Shown: positions 31,181-40,912, counted from the first letter of the stretch. The stretch: DNA of 64,000 nt from Shiella aurantiaca (GCA_030412945.1 JAUHJS010000005.1:62001-126000); one strand, 5' to 3'. Notes: generated by a model not told the origin, from the letters alone. Numbers and translations are program-made.

Positions 31181-33817
31181 TTATCGCATCAGAATGATTT
31201 GCCCTTCAGAAGTGCCATTGACTTTGATGGGGTGTCCATCGGTATATACCCCGCTCACTTTCCAGAAATACACACCTGCTGGTAGGAGATTCCCGTCTTT
31301 AGTACCATCCCAGCCTATTTGCATAGCTTCTTGATCCGACTGGGTTTGATATACCCTATTGCCTTCTCTATCCACAATCACCAGTTGGAACTCTTGCACA
31401 TCCTCCAATTCAATCAGTTTCCAAGCATCGTTTTGTCCATCATTATTGGGAGAGAATAGATTGGGCGCAAAGCTTCTGTTCAATACTTGTATTTCTATAA
31501 AGGCTAAGGCCGTACAGCCCCATTCATCAGATACTTCCACTTGATATTGGATAGTTTCCAATGGACTGGCCATAGGCTTAGAAGAAAAAACATCGCTTAA
31601 TCCGATAGCGGGACTCCACTCATAATTAGTACCTCCATTGGCTTGTAAAGCAATTTCTTCTCCTTTGAAAATCGTGAGCGATTCCTCTCCCACTTGCGCT
31701 ACTACCTGATGCACCCGAATGGCCACGCTATCGCCCACCAAGCACCCCGAAGTGGTGCTGGCACTAAGGATCAACCAATCATTGACAGCGGGAGTGAAAA
31801 CGATAGGAAGGCTGTTTCCGGTCAACTGATGATTGGGCAAACGCCACTCCACCAAGCCCCATTCGTATTCGTCATTCAGCGATAAGCTGACAGGTTCGTC
31901 TGCGCACAGGTCTTGTTCGGGCAACAAATCAATGTCCAAGGTATTTACCTCTATCTGAAAGGTATCTTTCTTAATACAGCCATTGGTATGAGTAGCCTCT
32001 ACGTAGATAATGGTATTGGAAATGGCTTGAAAATATAGAGCCGTACTATCACTTAATTGCACGTTTGCGGAAGTTACCCATTGAGCCTCGATCCATTCAT
32101 CTGATAGTTCATATATCAGATTTGCCCCCAAACACACCGTGGTATCAGTAGCCAGCGGCTCCTCAGGTAAAACCTGAATAATGTAGCGCTTCTGCTGATG
32201 ACAAAGCAGGGTATTGGGCAGCACCGAAAATAAGGTATCGGCATAATCAATAGAGGCTTGAAATGAATCACTAAAGCCCAAAAAACCTCCGCTTGAAGAG
32301 TACCATCCACGTAGTTGATCTTCCTGTATCATAATGTCAGGCGCACATAGGTTTGTGGTGGTCATTTCTTCCGGACTACAAGGGATACAAGCACCTCCCA
32401 CAGGAGTACTGGGCATAAAAGCATTGTCTATCACCTGTATACGGAACTCATAACCTTGCGCGGGATTATTTACAGGCATAGAAAACTCATGCGCCATGCC
32501 CACATTGCCTCGGGAAATAAAACTCTTTTTAAAGGTGCCCAACTGAAAATCGGGCGCTATCACTTGCTCATCAGCTGTAAATACACTGATGTCGTAGCTT
32601 AAGGAAGCCGAGGCGGTGGCATCATCCGCAGTTTCGTCCCAGAATACTATCAAACGGGAGCCATCAAAAAATCCGGCATATAAAAAGGCATCTGTAGGCC
32701 CTACATTGACCGAAGTAGTACTATTCTTAAAAGTATGAATAAGCTGATTATCACTTTGAGCAGAAGCTATTAGCACATCCAAGTTCCCATCATTGGTAAA
32801 ATGCCCCCAGTCGAGCAGGGCTGCATCGTGCAAGACATTGCTATAACTATGGGTAAACACACTATCCACTTGGGTATAAAGACGGAGAGAGTCGTCTGCC
32901 ACGGCAATATCCGTAACCCCATCGTGATTGAAATCAGCTGCAAACACTTTCGCCTGCGCATTGCTAAAGGAGAAACTCCGCCCAATAGATACGGTATCCT
33001 CCTTTTGAAAAATAAGAATAGCCTGCTTGGCGGTTGAATCCACTAGGAGGAAATCGCCCCGCCCATCGGCATTGAAATCTATCGATTGTACAGAATTGAA
33101 ATACGTATCTTCCAAAACCCTATCAGGGATAAAGCTTCCATCCCCTTGGTTCACCCAAAACTGTGACTTGCCTTCTGATCGGCTCGAAACCAATACATCG
33201 ACATAACTATCATGAGTAAAATCCACAAATCCAATGGCACCTACTTCTTTGCTGGCCCAGGTTTGGCAAAGTTCAAAGCCCACTCCGTTCCATACGTACA
33301 CCTGATGGCGTAAGCTGTCGACATCATCCAAGGTGGCAATGAAATCGAAATGTCCATCATGATCTACATCAGCCCATTGAATGGCTTGGAGTACGCCCTC
33401 GCCTTCTGTAATAAGGTTGAAATCTCTGTTGGCCGACAAGCCCTTGACTTGCCAATGATTAGCCGTTTCCTGATAGGCTATTACAAGGTCGTTTTTTTCT
33501 GATTTGAAATAATTCATTCCCTGCCAATCGACCATTTTCAAAGCAGGAAATGATGGAATGAGATGTTCAAGGTCATTTTCTGGCTCAAACACCGAGAAAG
33601 ACAAGGTATCGTTTTCCTGAAAGGCAGCGACTATCTCGGCTTGTCCGTTCAGCGTCCAATCCATGGCTTTAATAGCCACTAGTTGAGTACTATTCCCTAC
33701 CTGCACGCTATCATTTGTGGCTTCAAAAAGTGCAGGCAATTGTTGGGCTTGGGCTGTGAGTGAAATCAAAATTACCCCAGCGGCCAAATATTTCTTTACA
33801 AATGAGCCGGTTTTCAT
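31181..33817 (-). CDS. T9SS type B sorting-domain secreted protein
   Basis: 878 residues with a signal peptide (residues 1-24, ending AQA). The first half has several FG-GAP/VCBS-like repeats with calcium-type DxDxDG loops (for example DVDHDGHFDF, DFNADGRGDF, DFNHDGVTDI), likely a beta-propeller. The middle is Ig/PKD-like with paired Cys. The C-terminus is the gliding motility-associated (CHU_C) type B signal: SPNNDGQNDAWKLIELEDVQ, then WDGTKDGNLLPAGVYFWKV. It is therefore exported across the outer membrane by T9SS and probably held by its SprF-type partner encoded next. ATG overlaps the preceding tonB stop by 4 bases. Confidence 0.9.
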   Translation of the reverse strand: MKTGSFVKKYLAAGVILISLTAQAQQLPALFEATNDSVQVGNSTQLVAIKAMDWTLNGQAEIVAAFQENDTLSFSVFEPENDLEHLIPSFPALKMVDWQGMNYFKSEKNDLVIAYQETANHWQVKGLSANRDFNLITEGEGVLQAIQWADVDHDGHFDFIATLDDVDSLRHQVYVWNGVGFELCQTWASKEVGAIGFVDFTHDSYVDVLVSSRSEGKSQFWVNQGDGSFIPDRVLEDTYFNSVQSIDFNADGRGDFLLVDSTAKQAILIFQKEDTVSIGRSFSFSNAQAKVFAADFNHDGVTDIAVADDSLRLYTQVDSVFTHSYSNVLHDAALLDWGHFTNDGNLDVLIASAQSDNQLIHTFKNSTTSVNVGPTDAFLYAGFFDGSRLIVFWDETADDATASASLSYDISVFTADEQVIAPDFQLGTFKKSFISRGNVGMAHEFSMPVNNPAQGYEFRIQVIDNAFMPSTPVGGACIPCSPEEMTTTNLCAPDIMIQEDQLRGWYSSSGGFLGFSDSFQASIDYADTLFSVLPNTLLCHQQKRYIIQVLPEEPLATDTTVCLGANLIYELSDEWIEAQWVTSANVQLSDSTALYFQAISNTIIYVEATHTNGCIKKDTFQIEVNTLDIDLLPEQDLCADEPVSLSLNDEYEWGLVEWRLPNHQLTGNSLPIVFTPAVNDWLILSASTTSGCLVGDSVAIRVHQVVAQVGEESLTIFKGEEIALQANGGTNYEWSPAIGLSDVFSSKPMASPLETIQYQVEVSDEWGCTALAFIEIQVLNRSFAPNLFSPNNDGQNDAWKLIELEDVQEFQLVIVDREGNRVYQTQSDQEAMQIGWDGTKDGNLLPAGVYFWKVSGVYTDGHPIKVNGTSEGQIILMR

Positions 33818-34596
33818 AAGTCGCGGCCTTTAGAATTACGGATAATAGAAAACGTAATAGGCACCGAAGCCTTGCTTACCAAAGGTCGGTCGTTCAGTCG
33901 TGCTGGTTGCCATTGCGGCATGGCACTTACCACCCGAAGGGCTTCTTGATCAAAGGCTTCCCCTAGCGATTGCAACACTACAGGGTGCGTAACACGACCA
34001 TCTTTTTCTATAGTAAACTGAACAATCACCTGCCCCTCGATGCTATCCTTCAATGCACTCAGCGGGTACTGAACCTGTGTATCGAAATAGCGGGTGAGCG
34101 AATCGATGCCTACTAAAGGTTGTGCTTGTATCAACTGGGTTTCCCTTGGCTGGGGTAGAGCGGTTGTTTCAGGTTCAGCCTTGGCTGGAGGGGTTTCTTT
34201 TACAAGGTTTGACTTGTTCTGAGCTAGAGTAGTTTCAACTTTTTCTTTTGGTTGACCTTTATCAATTACTCCCTTCTCCTCATTGGTATCTTGAATCAAA
34301 GAGGATTTCCTCTCCTCTTCTGGAATGCTATTCATCATCGGATGCTGTGGCGCTTGCACCTTTTCCGAAGGGATTTCTTGCGTATCGGTATGGTTCCACT
34401 TATCCATAAGCCAGTACACCGCCACGGAAGTGAGGGCTGCTACAAGGCCCGAAACTACATAGAGTTTCCAAGCCGAAACTTTAGCCCCTGAAACTGGGAC
34501 TTTAGGGCTTAGTAAGGCATCAAAATCCATATACGATTGGATTTCAGCATCACTAACGGTCAAAGGTTTCTTTTTAAAAATATATCTGCTTTTCAT
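33814..34596 (-). CDS. TonB-like protein with cytoplasmic head, possible anti-sigma
   Basis: 260 residues. A cytoplasmic N-terminus of about 42 residues (DAEIQSYMDFDALLS) precedes one membrane helix (about 43-63), a long Pro/Glu/Lys/Thr-rich periplasmic linker (65-150), and a TonB C-terminal domain (170-250) with EGQVIVQFTIEKDGRVTHPV and MPQWQPARLNDRPL. It starts 4 bases inside the ECF sigma gene end, where an anti-sigma gene usually lies. No ExbB/ExbD or receptor gene is adjacent. I infer it may hold the sigma factor and sense the outer membrane or the T9SS cargo; the TonB domain call is firm, the anti-sigma idea is not. Confidence 0.8.
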   Translation of the reverse strand: MKSRYIFKKKPLTVSDAEIQSYMDFDALLSPKVPVSGAKVSAWKLYVVSGLVAALTSVAVYWLMDKWNHTDTQEIPSEKVQAPQHPMMNSIPEEERKSSLIQDTNEEKGVIDKGQPKEKVETTLAQNKSNLVKETPPAKAEPETTALPQPRETQLIQAQPLVGIDSLTRYFDTQVQYPLSALKDSIEGQVIVQFTIEKDGRVTHPVVLQSLGEAFDQEALRVVSAMPQWQPARLNDRPLVSKASVPITFSIIRNSKGRDL

Positions 34597-35162
34597 GATT
34601 TTTTACTTTTGAGAACACTTCCTTTCATCCATTCCAGCAGCCGATAGGTGCGCACTTTCGCATTCGATTCGGAGATGTCTAGAATCTCTCCTATCTCGCG
34701 AAACGATTTTCCTTCATAAAAGCGCATCTCTATGAGTTGCAACTTCTCCTCGGGCAACTGACTGAGTGCCTCTTTGAGCGCATCCATCCACTCTTCTTCC
34801 AAAGAGCCTTCTACCTCCATTTCTTCTTTTAAAAAGTTGGCAAAAAGGTCGTCAAGCACCACATAGCGGTTTTTGCTTGTCTTTCGGAAGAAATCCGTAC
34901 ACTCATTGAGTGCTATGCGGTACAGCCAAGCGGTAACGGGTACGCCCGTATCGCGAAAGCTACCTACCTTCTCCAAGGCTTTATAAAAAACTTGTGCGCT
35001 TACTTCAGCTGCCAGGTCCTTATCGTACACCTTATTTAGCACAAATAGGTAGATGCGCTTATAGTGCCTTTCATAAATCGGCCGAAAAGCAGAGGGATGC
35101 TGCTTGGCCTTTTCCATGGCCTGCAGGTCGCTGCTAATGTCCTCTTTTGTTTGATGATACAT
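34593..35162 (-). CDS. ECF-type RNA polymerase sigma factor
   Basis: 189 residues with region 2 (about 35-100: FVLNKVYDKDLAAEVSAQVFYKA, then WLYRIALNECTDFFRK) and region 4 (about 130-185: LSQLPEEKLQLIEMRFYEGKSFREIG, then ILDISESNAKVRTYR). It lacks the sigma-1.1 and region 3 domains, as in all group 4 factors. It heads the operon with tonB-like, T9SS cargo and PorP/OmpA genes, which suggests it autoregulates a cell-surface module. ECF regulation by T9SS components is known in other Bacteroidetes, but this specific circuit is inferred. Confidence 0.9.
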   Translation of the reverse strand: MYHQTKEDISSDLQAMEKAKQHPSAFRPIYERHYKRIYLFVLNKVYDKDLAAEVSAQVFYKALEKVGSFRDTGVPVTAWLYRIALNECTDFFRKTSKNRYVVLDDLFANFLKEEMEVEGSLEEEWMDALKEALSQLPEEKLQLIEMRFYEGKSFREIGEILDISESNAKVRTYRLLEWMKGSVLKSKKS

Positions 35163-35306
35163 ACCTTATTTGGTTTTCGAAGCCATAACGCCAAAGCCTA
35201 GCAAAAGGAACACCTCAGCCTAATTACGCCACGGTATTCTGAAAGGATTTGCCTCCAAAAAGATACGTAAATTGTGTAGTTTTAATGCACAGTAGCATCA
35301 CAAACC

Positions 35307-36872
35307 ATGATTACACGCCCTATGAAGTACTTTTTACTTACTCTTCTCTGTATTTTACAAACGCTGGCTCTTTTTGGGCAAACCCCAGGTATTGATAAGC
35401 AGGCTATTGCAAAAATCAGGGACGAAGGCCTCAATCGATCGCAGATAGAAGAACTGACTTATTTCCTCACAGATTATTCTGGCCCACGGCTCAGCAATTC
35501 AGAAGGATACCAAAGAGCCGCCCAATGGGCCGTGGCTCAACTTTCAGAATGGGGCTTGAAAGAGGCGCACCTGGAAGCATGGGGTGATTTTGGGAGAGGC
35601 TGGCAAGTGGAAAAAACCTATACCGCTATGAAGGCGCCTTACTATTTCCCGCTGATTGCTATGCCCAAAGCGTGGTCGCACAGTACCAATGGATTGATTA
35701 CAGGAGAAGTGGTGGTTTTGCAGGCCGATAATGCGGAGGAACTAGACCAATACAGAGGAAAATTGGCGGGAAAGGTTATCCTTTTTCCTTCTGATGACAC
35801 CTCTGCACCCACCTTCAAGCCCGATGCCACCCGGAAATCGGACGAGGAGATGGCCAAGATTGCTGCCCCACCCGTGAAAAAGGAAAACCGCTATACAGCC
35901 GAGCAAATAGCGCAATACTGGGCAAAACGCGCCTTGCAAGAAAAACTCGATACCTTTTTGATTCAGGAAAAAGCCTTAGGCATTTTGCGTGGCACACGCG
36001 GGAGACATGGTACCTTTTTTACGAGCAATGGCGGCAGCTATGCCACCGATGCCCCTTGGCGCCTGCCTGAGTGGGAGATGGCTCCCGAACATGCTAACCT
36101 GATGGCTCGCCTTATTGCCAAAGGGGAGAAAGTAGTGGTGGAAGCAGAAGCCCAAACACGCTTCATAGAAGACACCAAGGCCTACAATGTGATTGCAGAA
36201 ATACCGGGGAGCGATAAAAAGCTCAAACCCGAATTGGTGATGCTTGGCGCCCACCTCGATAGCTGGCATGCCGCTACCGGAGCTACCGACAATGCCGCGG
36301 GCTGTATTGTGATGATGGAAGCGGTGCGCATTTTACAAGCCTGTGAACTAAAGCCCAAGCGCACCATACGTATTGCCTTGTGGTCGGGTGAGGAACAAGG
36401 ATTATACGGCTCTCGCCATTATGTAAAAAAGCATTTTGCTGACCAAAACGATATGCAGCTTACACCCGAGCATGAAAACTTTTCGGCCTATTACAACCTC
36501 GACAATGGCGGAGGGCGCATACGTGGAATTTATTTGCAAGAAAATGCAGCCGCCAAACCCTACTTTGAAGCCTGGTTAGCACCCTTTTCAGACCTGATAG
36601 AAACGCCCACCATCACGCTACAAAATACCGGAGCTACCGACCACATCTCTTTCGATGCCGTGGGCTTGCCTGCCTTTCAGTTTATTCAGGATAATTTGGA
36701 ATACGGTACGCGCACACACCATAGCAATATGGACTTGCGCGAACGACTTATTATGGACGACCTCAAGCAAATGGCGGTAATAGTGGCCAGCATAGTGTAC
36801 CACACAGCTCAGGCGGAAGACAAAATTCCAAGAAAAGCTTTGCCGGCTCCGGCACCTAGTCCTTATGAATGA
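35307..36872 (+). CDS. Secreted M28 family peptidase (carboxypeptidase Q-like)
   Basis: 521 residues; a start at 35322 would give a tighter signal peptide (MKYFLLTLLCILQTLALFGQ). Zinc ligands and catalytic residues are His316 and Asp318 (GAHLDSWH), Asp328 (GATDNAAG), Glu362-Glu363 (SGEEQGLYGS) and Asp399 (NLDNGGG). A PA-like insertion lies at about 100-290. Length and the ARLIAKGEKVVVEAE region match the plasma glutamate carboxypeptidase branch of M28. The stop codon lies inside a bidirectional terminator. Single gene, divergent from the ECF operon. Confidence 0.9.
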   Translation: MITRPMKYFLLTLLCILQTLALFGQTPGIDKQAIAKIRDEGLNRSQIEELTYFLTDYSGPRLSNSEGYQRAAQWAVAQLSEWGLKEAHLEAWGDFGRGWQVEKTYTAMKAPYYFPLIAMPKAWSHSTNGLITGEVVVLQADNAEELDQYRGKLAGKVILFPSDDTSAPTFKPDATRKSDEEMAKIAAPPVKKENRYTAEQIAQYWAKRALQEKLDTFLIQEKALGILRGTRGRHGTFFTSNGGSYATDAPWRLPEWEMAPEHANLMARLIAKGEKVVVEAEAQTRFIEDTKAYNVIAEIPGSDKKLKPELVMLGAHLDSWHAATGATDNAAGCIVMMEAVRILQACELKPKRTIRIALWSGEEQGLYGSRHYVKKHFADQNDMQLTPEHENFSAYYNLDNGGGRIRGIYLQENAAAKPYFEAWLAPFSDLIETPTITLQNTGATDHISFDAVGLPAFQFIQDNLEYGTRTHHSNMDLRERLIMDDLKQMAVIVASIVYHTAQAEDKIPRKALPAPAPSPYE

Positions 36873-36899
36873 AAAAAGGAAGACTACTCTTCCTTTTTT
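36872..36899. terminator. Bidirectional terminator overlapping both converging stop codons
   Basis: AAAAAAGGAAGA (36872-36883) pairs with TCTTCCTTTTTT (36888-36899) across a CTAC loop: 12 bp with A/T tracts on both sides. The left arm begins in the peptidase stop codon and the loop contains the stop of the minus-strand gene. Confidence 0.85.
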
Positions 36900-37195
36900 C
36901 CTATTTGCACTTCAAGTTTCTTTTTGATAGAGTTCAACTTCCACCACTGATAAAAGCCAAATATGACTCCGGCTAGCAGGGCATTGAGTACTACAAAAAT
37001 CAGCTTGGGTGTAGTAAAATGGCTTAAATAGCTCGCCATGCTAAGGGTATCGTCCATAAACTCACGCATCAGAGGGGTGAAAAAGGCTACCGGAACACCA
37101 AATAGCAAAATCCCTCGCTTTAAGATAAAGCGCAGTTTCCCTACGGAAAGCATGTGTTCTAATCGGGCTAAAATTTCTTTTCTTTGCTCTTCCAT
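36884..37195 (-). CDS. Small two-helix membrane protein, hypothetical
   Basis: 103 residues from ATG at 37193-37195 (MEEQRKEIL); an extension to 37216 is possible but lacks support. A basic amphipathic N-terminus is followed by two membrane helices at about 28-45 and 66-85 and a basic, coiled-coil-like C-terminal tail. A TATCTTTG sequence lies just upstream on the minus strand (37200-37207), a full -7 match that would give a nearly leaderless message. No family recognised. Stop lies in the terminator loop shared with the peptidase gene. Confidence 0.65.
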   Translation of the reverse strand: MEEQRKEILARLEHMLSVGKLRFILKRGILLFGVPVAFFTPLMREFMDDTLSMASYLSHFTTPKLIFVVLNALLAGVIFGFYQWWKLNSIKKKLEVQIGKKEE

Positions 37196-37225
37196 AGCAC
37201 AAAGATAGGACGCCAATTACAATAC

Positions 37226-38020
37226 TTACTGCTGAGCAAAAACCTTTTTCAGAATATCGGTTACGCGAGCACTGGGGTTATCGCGGATATTTTTTTCTTC
37301 CGCAGCTACTTTGGTGAATAGGCCGTTTAGTCCCCTACGGGTCACATAGTCAGCTAAATCGGTATCTTTCACCTTTTCCAGTTTCAGATAACTATTCAGG
37401 GGATTGGTAGCCAAGGAGTTGTAATTCTTTACAAAAGTGTTGTATATATCATTGGTACTTTTCCCGCTTAAAATTTTTTGGTTGAGTACCGTATTCACTT
37501 CCGGCTTGTAGGCATTCACCAAGCTATTGAAGGTAGTCCTGCGCAGGTAATTGGTAGCGGCCGTATCGGCTCCCTTTAAGATTCCGAAGGCGTCTTGTAT
37601 GGTCATGCCTGTAATGGCATTCACAAATATGGGCTTGGCTTTCACGGCTGCTTTCTCTGCGGCTCTATTTAAGCTTAGCACCATATCATCCACTGTGCTT
37701 TTCAGCACTTGGTTGTACAGTGTACGCCCTGCAGAAGAGCTGTTTAGCTTATCAATCACCGTTTGGGCTTCTTGAGGGAGAAAGATTTTTAGCGCTTGGT
37801 TTTTAAAATAGGCATCATTTTGACTTAAGGCGGATACCGATTTCTCCGCTCCAATTTTCAAAGCTTCCTTTAGGCCTTTCACCACTTCGGCCGAGGTAAG
37901 ACCACCGCCCCCTTTGTTCATTTCTTTCATGGCCTGATTGGCCGCACCTTGCAATACATCGCAAGAAGACAGTACCGATACCGAACCGAATACCATCAAA
38001 GTTAATAGCAATTTTCTCAT
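37226..38020 (-). CDS. DUF4197 family lipoprotein
   Basis: 264 residues with a lipobox VLSSCD (Cys20). The mature protein is almost entirely helical, with GLTSAEVVKGLKEALKIGAEKSVSALS, KIFLPQEAQTVIDKL and repeated TxxDAFGIL-type helices, which is the DUF4197 pattern. No activity is known for the family. It follows the propeller protein gene by 9 bases on the same strand, so they are probably co-transcribed. Confidence 0.85.
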   Translation of the reverse strand: MRKLLLTLMVFGSVSVLSSCDVLQGAANQAMKEMNKGGGGLTSAEVVKGLKEALKIGAEKSVSALSQNDAYFKNQALKIFLPQEAQTVIDKLNSSSAGRTLYNQVLKSTVDDMVLSLNRAAEKAAVKAKPIFVNAITGMTIQDAFGILKGADTAATNYLRRTTFNSLVNAYKPEVNTVLNQKILSGKSTNDIYNTFVKNYNSLATNPLNSYLKLEKVKDTDLADYVTRRGLNGLFTKVAAEEKNIRDNPSARVTDILKKVFAQQ

Positions 38021-38029
38021 AGGGGCAAA

Positions 38030-40912
38030 TTAGTTTAGTTTGTACGGGTCGTGTTTCTTCTCTTGTGGCACCCGCATAAGTTTAATAAGATTTTTGGTCT
38101 TACTTAGGTTTTTGTTCACTAAAATATTGTTCATTACCCTTTCGAGTGGATAAATGCTCATTGCTAAGAGTACATCGAGCGCAAAATCATATACTGGAGT
38201 ATTCATGAGGTCGGTTTGTAAATAGTACCGCAAAAGGTTCTGCAATAATTCAACCAAACCTATCAGGGTAAGCAAGGTAAGGGATTTGGTGATGAAAGTT
38301 TGCTGGCTGGTATTGTTCAGCCAAATTGAAATTACTATTAAGGTAGCAAAAAAGAAAAACTCACCCATGTGGAACCACCACGTATTCCAATAAGGAGGCT
38401 TTACCGAATAATAAAAACTTTGGCTCTCTATCTCTTCTCCGAAAAGATTTCGCGCCTTCACTTGGAGGGTATACTCTCCCGTAGGTAGGTATGGGAAAGA
38501 AACCTCTGATTTTCCCGACCAGGTAGACCAATCATCCATCAGACCATTGATATAATAACTGTATTCTACCCCTCCTTCTGCCAAGTAAAAGGGGGAAGCA
38601 AAATAAAAACTAATTCCATTCTGGTCATGTTCAAGGGTAAGGTTTTGCAAACTGAGCGGATTGCCGGCCAAACTTTGCACAGAGGTGACATATACAGAAA
38701 GTACCTCATCTTTTACACTAGCATCTTTAGGAATCTGGTAAACTGACTCGTTATTATCTATCACCCAAATATTTTCCGTGTCATCCGTAAAAATGGAGTT
38801 AGCTTGGCTGAATAAGCGTAAAATTGCTTGTTGATGAGGCAATATACTATCGCCTAGTCGGTAATAGCCTCTATCCGTAACAACCCAATGTCCATTGCCA
38901 TCACGAATAAGACGGGGCTTGTCTTTCCAAATTGATATAAAGGAATCATCAGAGACCAACTTTTTAAGTGTAGGCTCCCATTTATATACCTGACTTGAAA
39001 GAAAAAAACGAATGGTATCACGAATAGACACCACCTCTATTAAATCTGAAAAGGGGTTTTCGATATCCAAAAGCTGGAGGTTGGAAATATTACCTTGGAG
39101 CAAATCAAAACTTCCTATCCGGTTATCACTTGCAAACCAATAGGTATCTCCCGAGGTTTTGGCCATAGAATATATGGGCATATTAAGACCTTGCAAACCA
39201 TCTGCCTTGGTCCATTTACCATTTTGTTTATTGAGCTGGTAAATACCGGAACCCGCTGCTACCAAAATGGTAGCATTGTCTTCGCTAGGGTAAAAAGCAA
39301 AAATATCACGCACATTGAGCATTTGTTTGGCAGCGCCTTTCTCAATTCGATAAAGACCTAAATTGGTCTCAGCCCAAAGTGCTCCATCAATAACACGCAA
39401 CTGCTCACACTTGGCGTCCATATCCTTTACTTTGGTATACTGATACTTGATGCTACGCAGGCGGAAAACCTTCTTTACCTCCTGTATATATTTTACAGGC
39501 GGTTTGGGATTGACAACAGGTTTTTCAGTTTTCACAGGTTCTTTCACCGATAATTGGGGCTCTTCTTCTACCTTAGGCTCAAGGGTGGCGGGAGTATCTT
39601 TTTTATCTTTCCCCTTATCTTTTTTGAAAAGTGACAATAGGCGTTTTTTGTCTTCCTTCTTTCCCTCCTCTTCAGGTGAGTCTGTTTTCACGGTTAGCGT
39701 TTCTGTGGAGACTGATTCTTCTTTTCTTTGAAAGATATTCCTCCTTACTGGACTAGTTTTTTTATCCTCTACATGTTGTTTTTGCGCCTTGTTTAAAATC
39801 ACCTCCAGTTCATCGTAGTCTTTTACTTCTTCCAAATAAAATAAGCCTTCGCTAGTACCTACATAGAGTTGATTATTGTACTTAGTTACGGATAAAATAT
39901 TTCCGGAAATACCCGGATAAAAAACAAAGTTGCGCATCGATAGGCCTAGCTCAGCTCGGCTGAGGCCATAGTCATGAGCCATCCACAGCCCATCTTGATT
40001 GTCTACCCCTAAGCTCACCACCTCATCATCAGGAAGGCCATTGTTATAATTAATATAGCGCTCCACTTTTTTAGATTCGGTATGGAGCAATACACACCCC
40101 CCCGTTAGGGTAGCTATCGCCAGCAGGTCTTTCCCTACAGGTAAGGCGCTCACGATAAAACTTTCTTTCACATAATCGATACCTTCATATTGCCAAGGCA
40201 CCCAGGTATTTCCTTCCAAAGCCAGAATCTGACCCGAACCGGTATACAAAAAAGTTTGGCCGTTTTGCTTAAAAGTCCCCACCACGGTTTCTTCCACAGG
40301 AAACCCATTTAGTGAGCTTGGTACTAAGGTATCATCGGCATTCCACTCTAGTAGTGTATTTGACTGGGTGACCAGATATCGTTTTCCTAAATGACTAAAC
40401 AAATGCCTGAAATAACCATCTTCCGCTATCAATGTATCGGTAATTTGCTGACTAAACCGATCGACTGAGATCACCAAAGGTTCGCTAAAGAAATAGACGG
40501 TACTGTCATCAACAAGTACTTGCTGAAACTCCGTAGTCACTTCATGGATAGTGAAAAGTTCTTGATAAGAATATTGACCATTAAAAGCGCGCTGGAGTTT
40601 TCCAAATGTGTTTTTGCCCCCGATCCATAACACCTCCGTAAGGCTATCATATTGAAGCGCATAAGGGGTGCCTGTAGTCTTTAAGGGCTGCCACGATTCG
40701 CCATTATATACGATTAGGCCGTTGCGGGCGGCAAAAAACATTTGTCCGAATTGACCTTGAGAAATGGCATAAACATTACTTTCGGCTAAAACTCCTTCGG
40801 GCTTAAAGTGAGTGAGGTACAATTGACCTTTTTGAGCTTGGGTGCTTAGATGAAAAAAAAGAACGAGCAATACGCCAAGGATTGCCCCAGACATCTTTGG
40901 ATAGTAATTCAT
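38030..40912 (-). CDS. Propeller/Y_Y_Y-domain membrane protein without kinase
   Basis: 960 residues with a signal peptide. Residues about 30-370 and 500-760 read as repeats of two-component-regulator-type propeller blades (YAISQGQFGQMFFAARNGL and similar). Between them is an insert of roughly 110 charged residues (KKEDKKRLLSLFKKDKGKDK and an EPKVEEEPQ segment). A Y_Y_Y-type Ig domain (about 770-850: GEYTLQVKARNLFGE) leads to two C-terminal membrane segments with a short basic cytoplasmic tail. Such sensors usually continue into a histidine kinase or LytTR domain; here there is none. It may sense an external ligand and signal through another protein. Function inferred. Confidence 0.8.
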   Translation of the reverse strand: MNYYPKMSGAILGVLLVLFFHLSTQAQKGQLYLTHFKPEGVLAESNVYAISQGQFGQMFFAARNGLIVYNGESWQPLKTTGTPYALQYDSLTEVLWIGGKNTFGKLQRAFNGQYSYQELFTIHEVTTEFQQVLVDDSTVYFFSEPLVISVDRFSQQITDTLIAEDGYFRHLFSHLGKRYLVTQSNTLLEWNADDTLVPSSLNGFPVEETVVGTFKQNGQTFLYTGSGQILALEGNTWVPWQYEGIDYVKESFIVSALPVGKDLLAIATLTGGCVLLHTESKKVERYINYNNGLPDDEVVSLGVDNQDGLWMAHDYGLSRAELGLSMRNFVFYPGISGNILSVTKYNNQLYVGTSEGLFYLEEVKDYDELEVILNKAQKQHVEDKKTSPVRRNIFQRKEESVSTETLTVKTDSPEEEGKKEDKKRLLSLFKKDKGKDKKDTPATLEPKVEEEPQLSVKEPVKTEKPVVNPKPPVKYIQEVKKVFRLRSIKYQYTKVKDMDAKCEQLRVIDGALWAETNLGLYRIEKGAAKQMLNVRDIFAFYPSEDNATILVAAGSGIYQLNKQNGKWTKADGLQGLNMPIYSMAKTSGDTYWFASDNRIGSFDLLQGNISNLQLLDIENPFSDLIEVVSIRDTIRFFLSSQVYKWEPTLKKLVSDDSFISIWKDKPRLIRDGNGHWVVTDRGYYRLGDSILPHQQAILRLFSQANSIFTDDTENIWVIDNNESVYQIPKDASVKDEVLSVYVTSVQSLAGNPLSLQNLTLEHDQNGISFYFASPFYLAEGGVEYSYYINGLMDDWSTWSGKSEVSFPYLPTGEYTLQVKARNLFGEEIESQSFYYSVKPPYWNTWWFHMGEFFFFATLIVISIWLNNTSQQTFITKSLTLLTLIGLVELLQNLLRYYLQTDLMNTPVYDFALDVLLAMSIYPLERVMNNILVNKNLSKTKNLIKLMRVPQEKKHDPYKLN

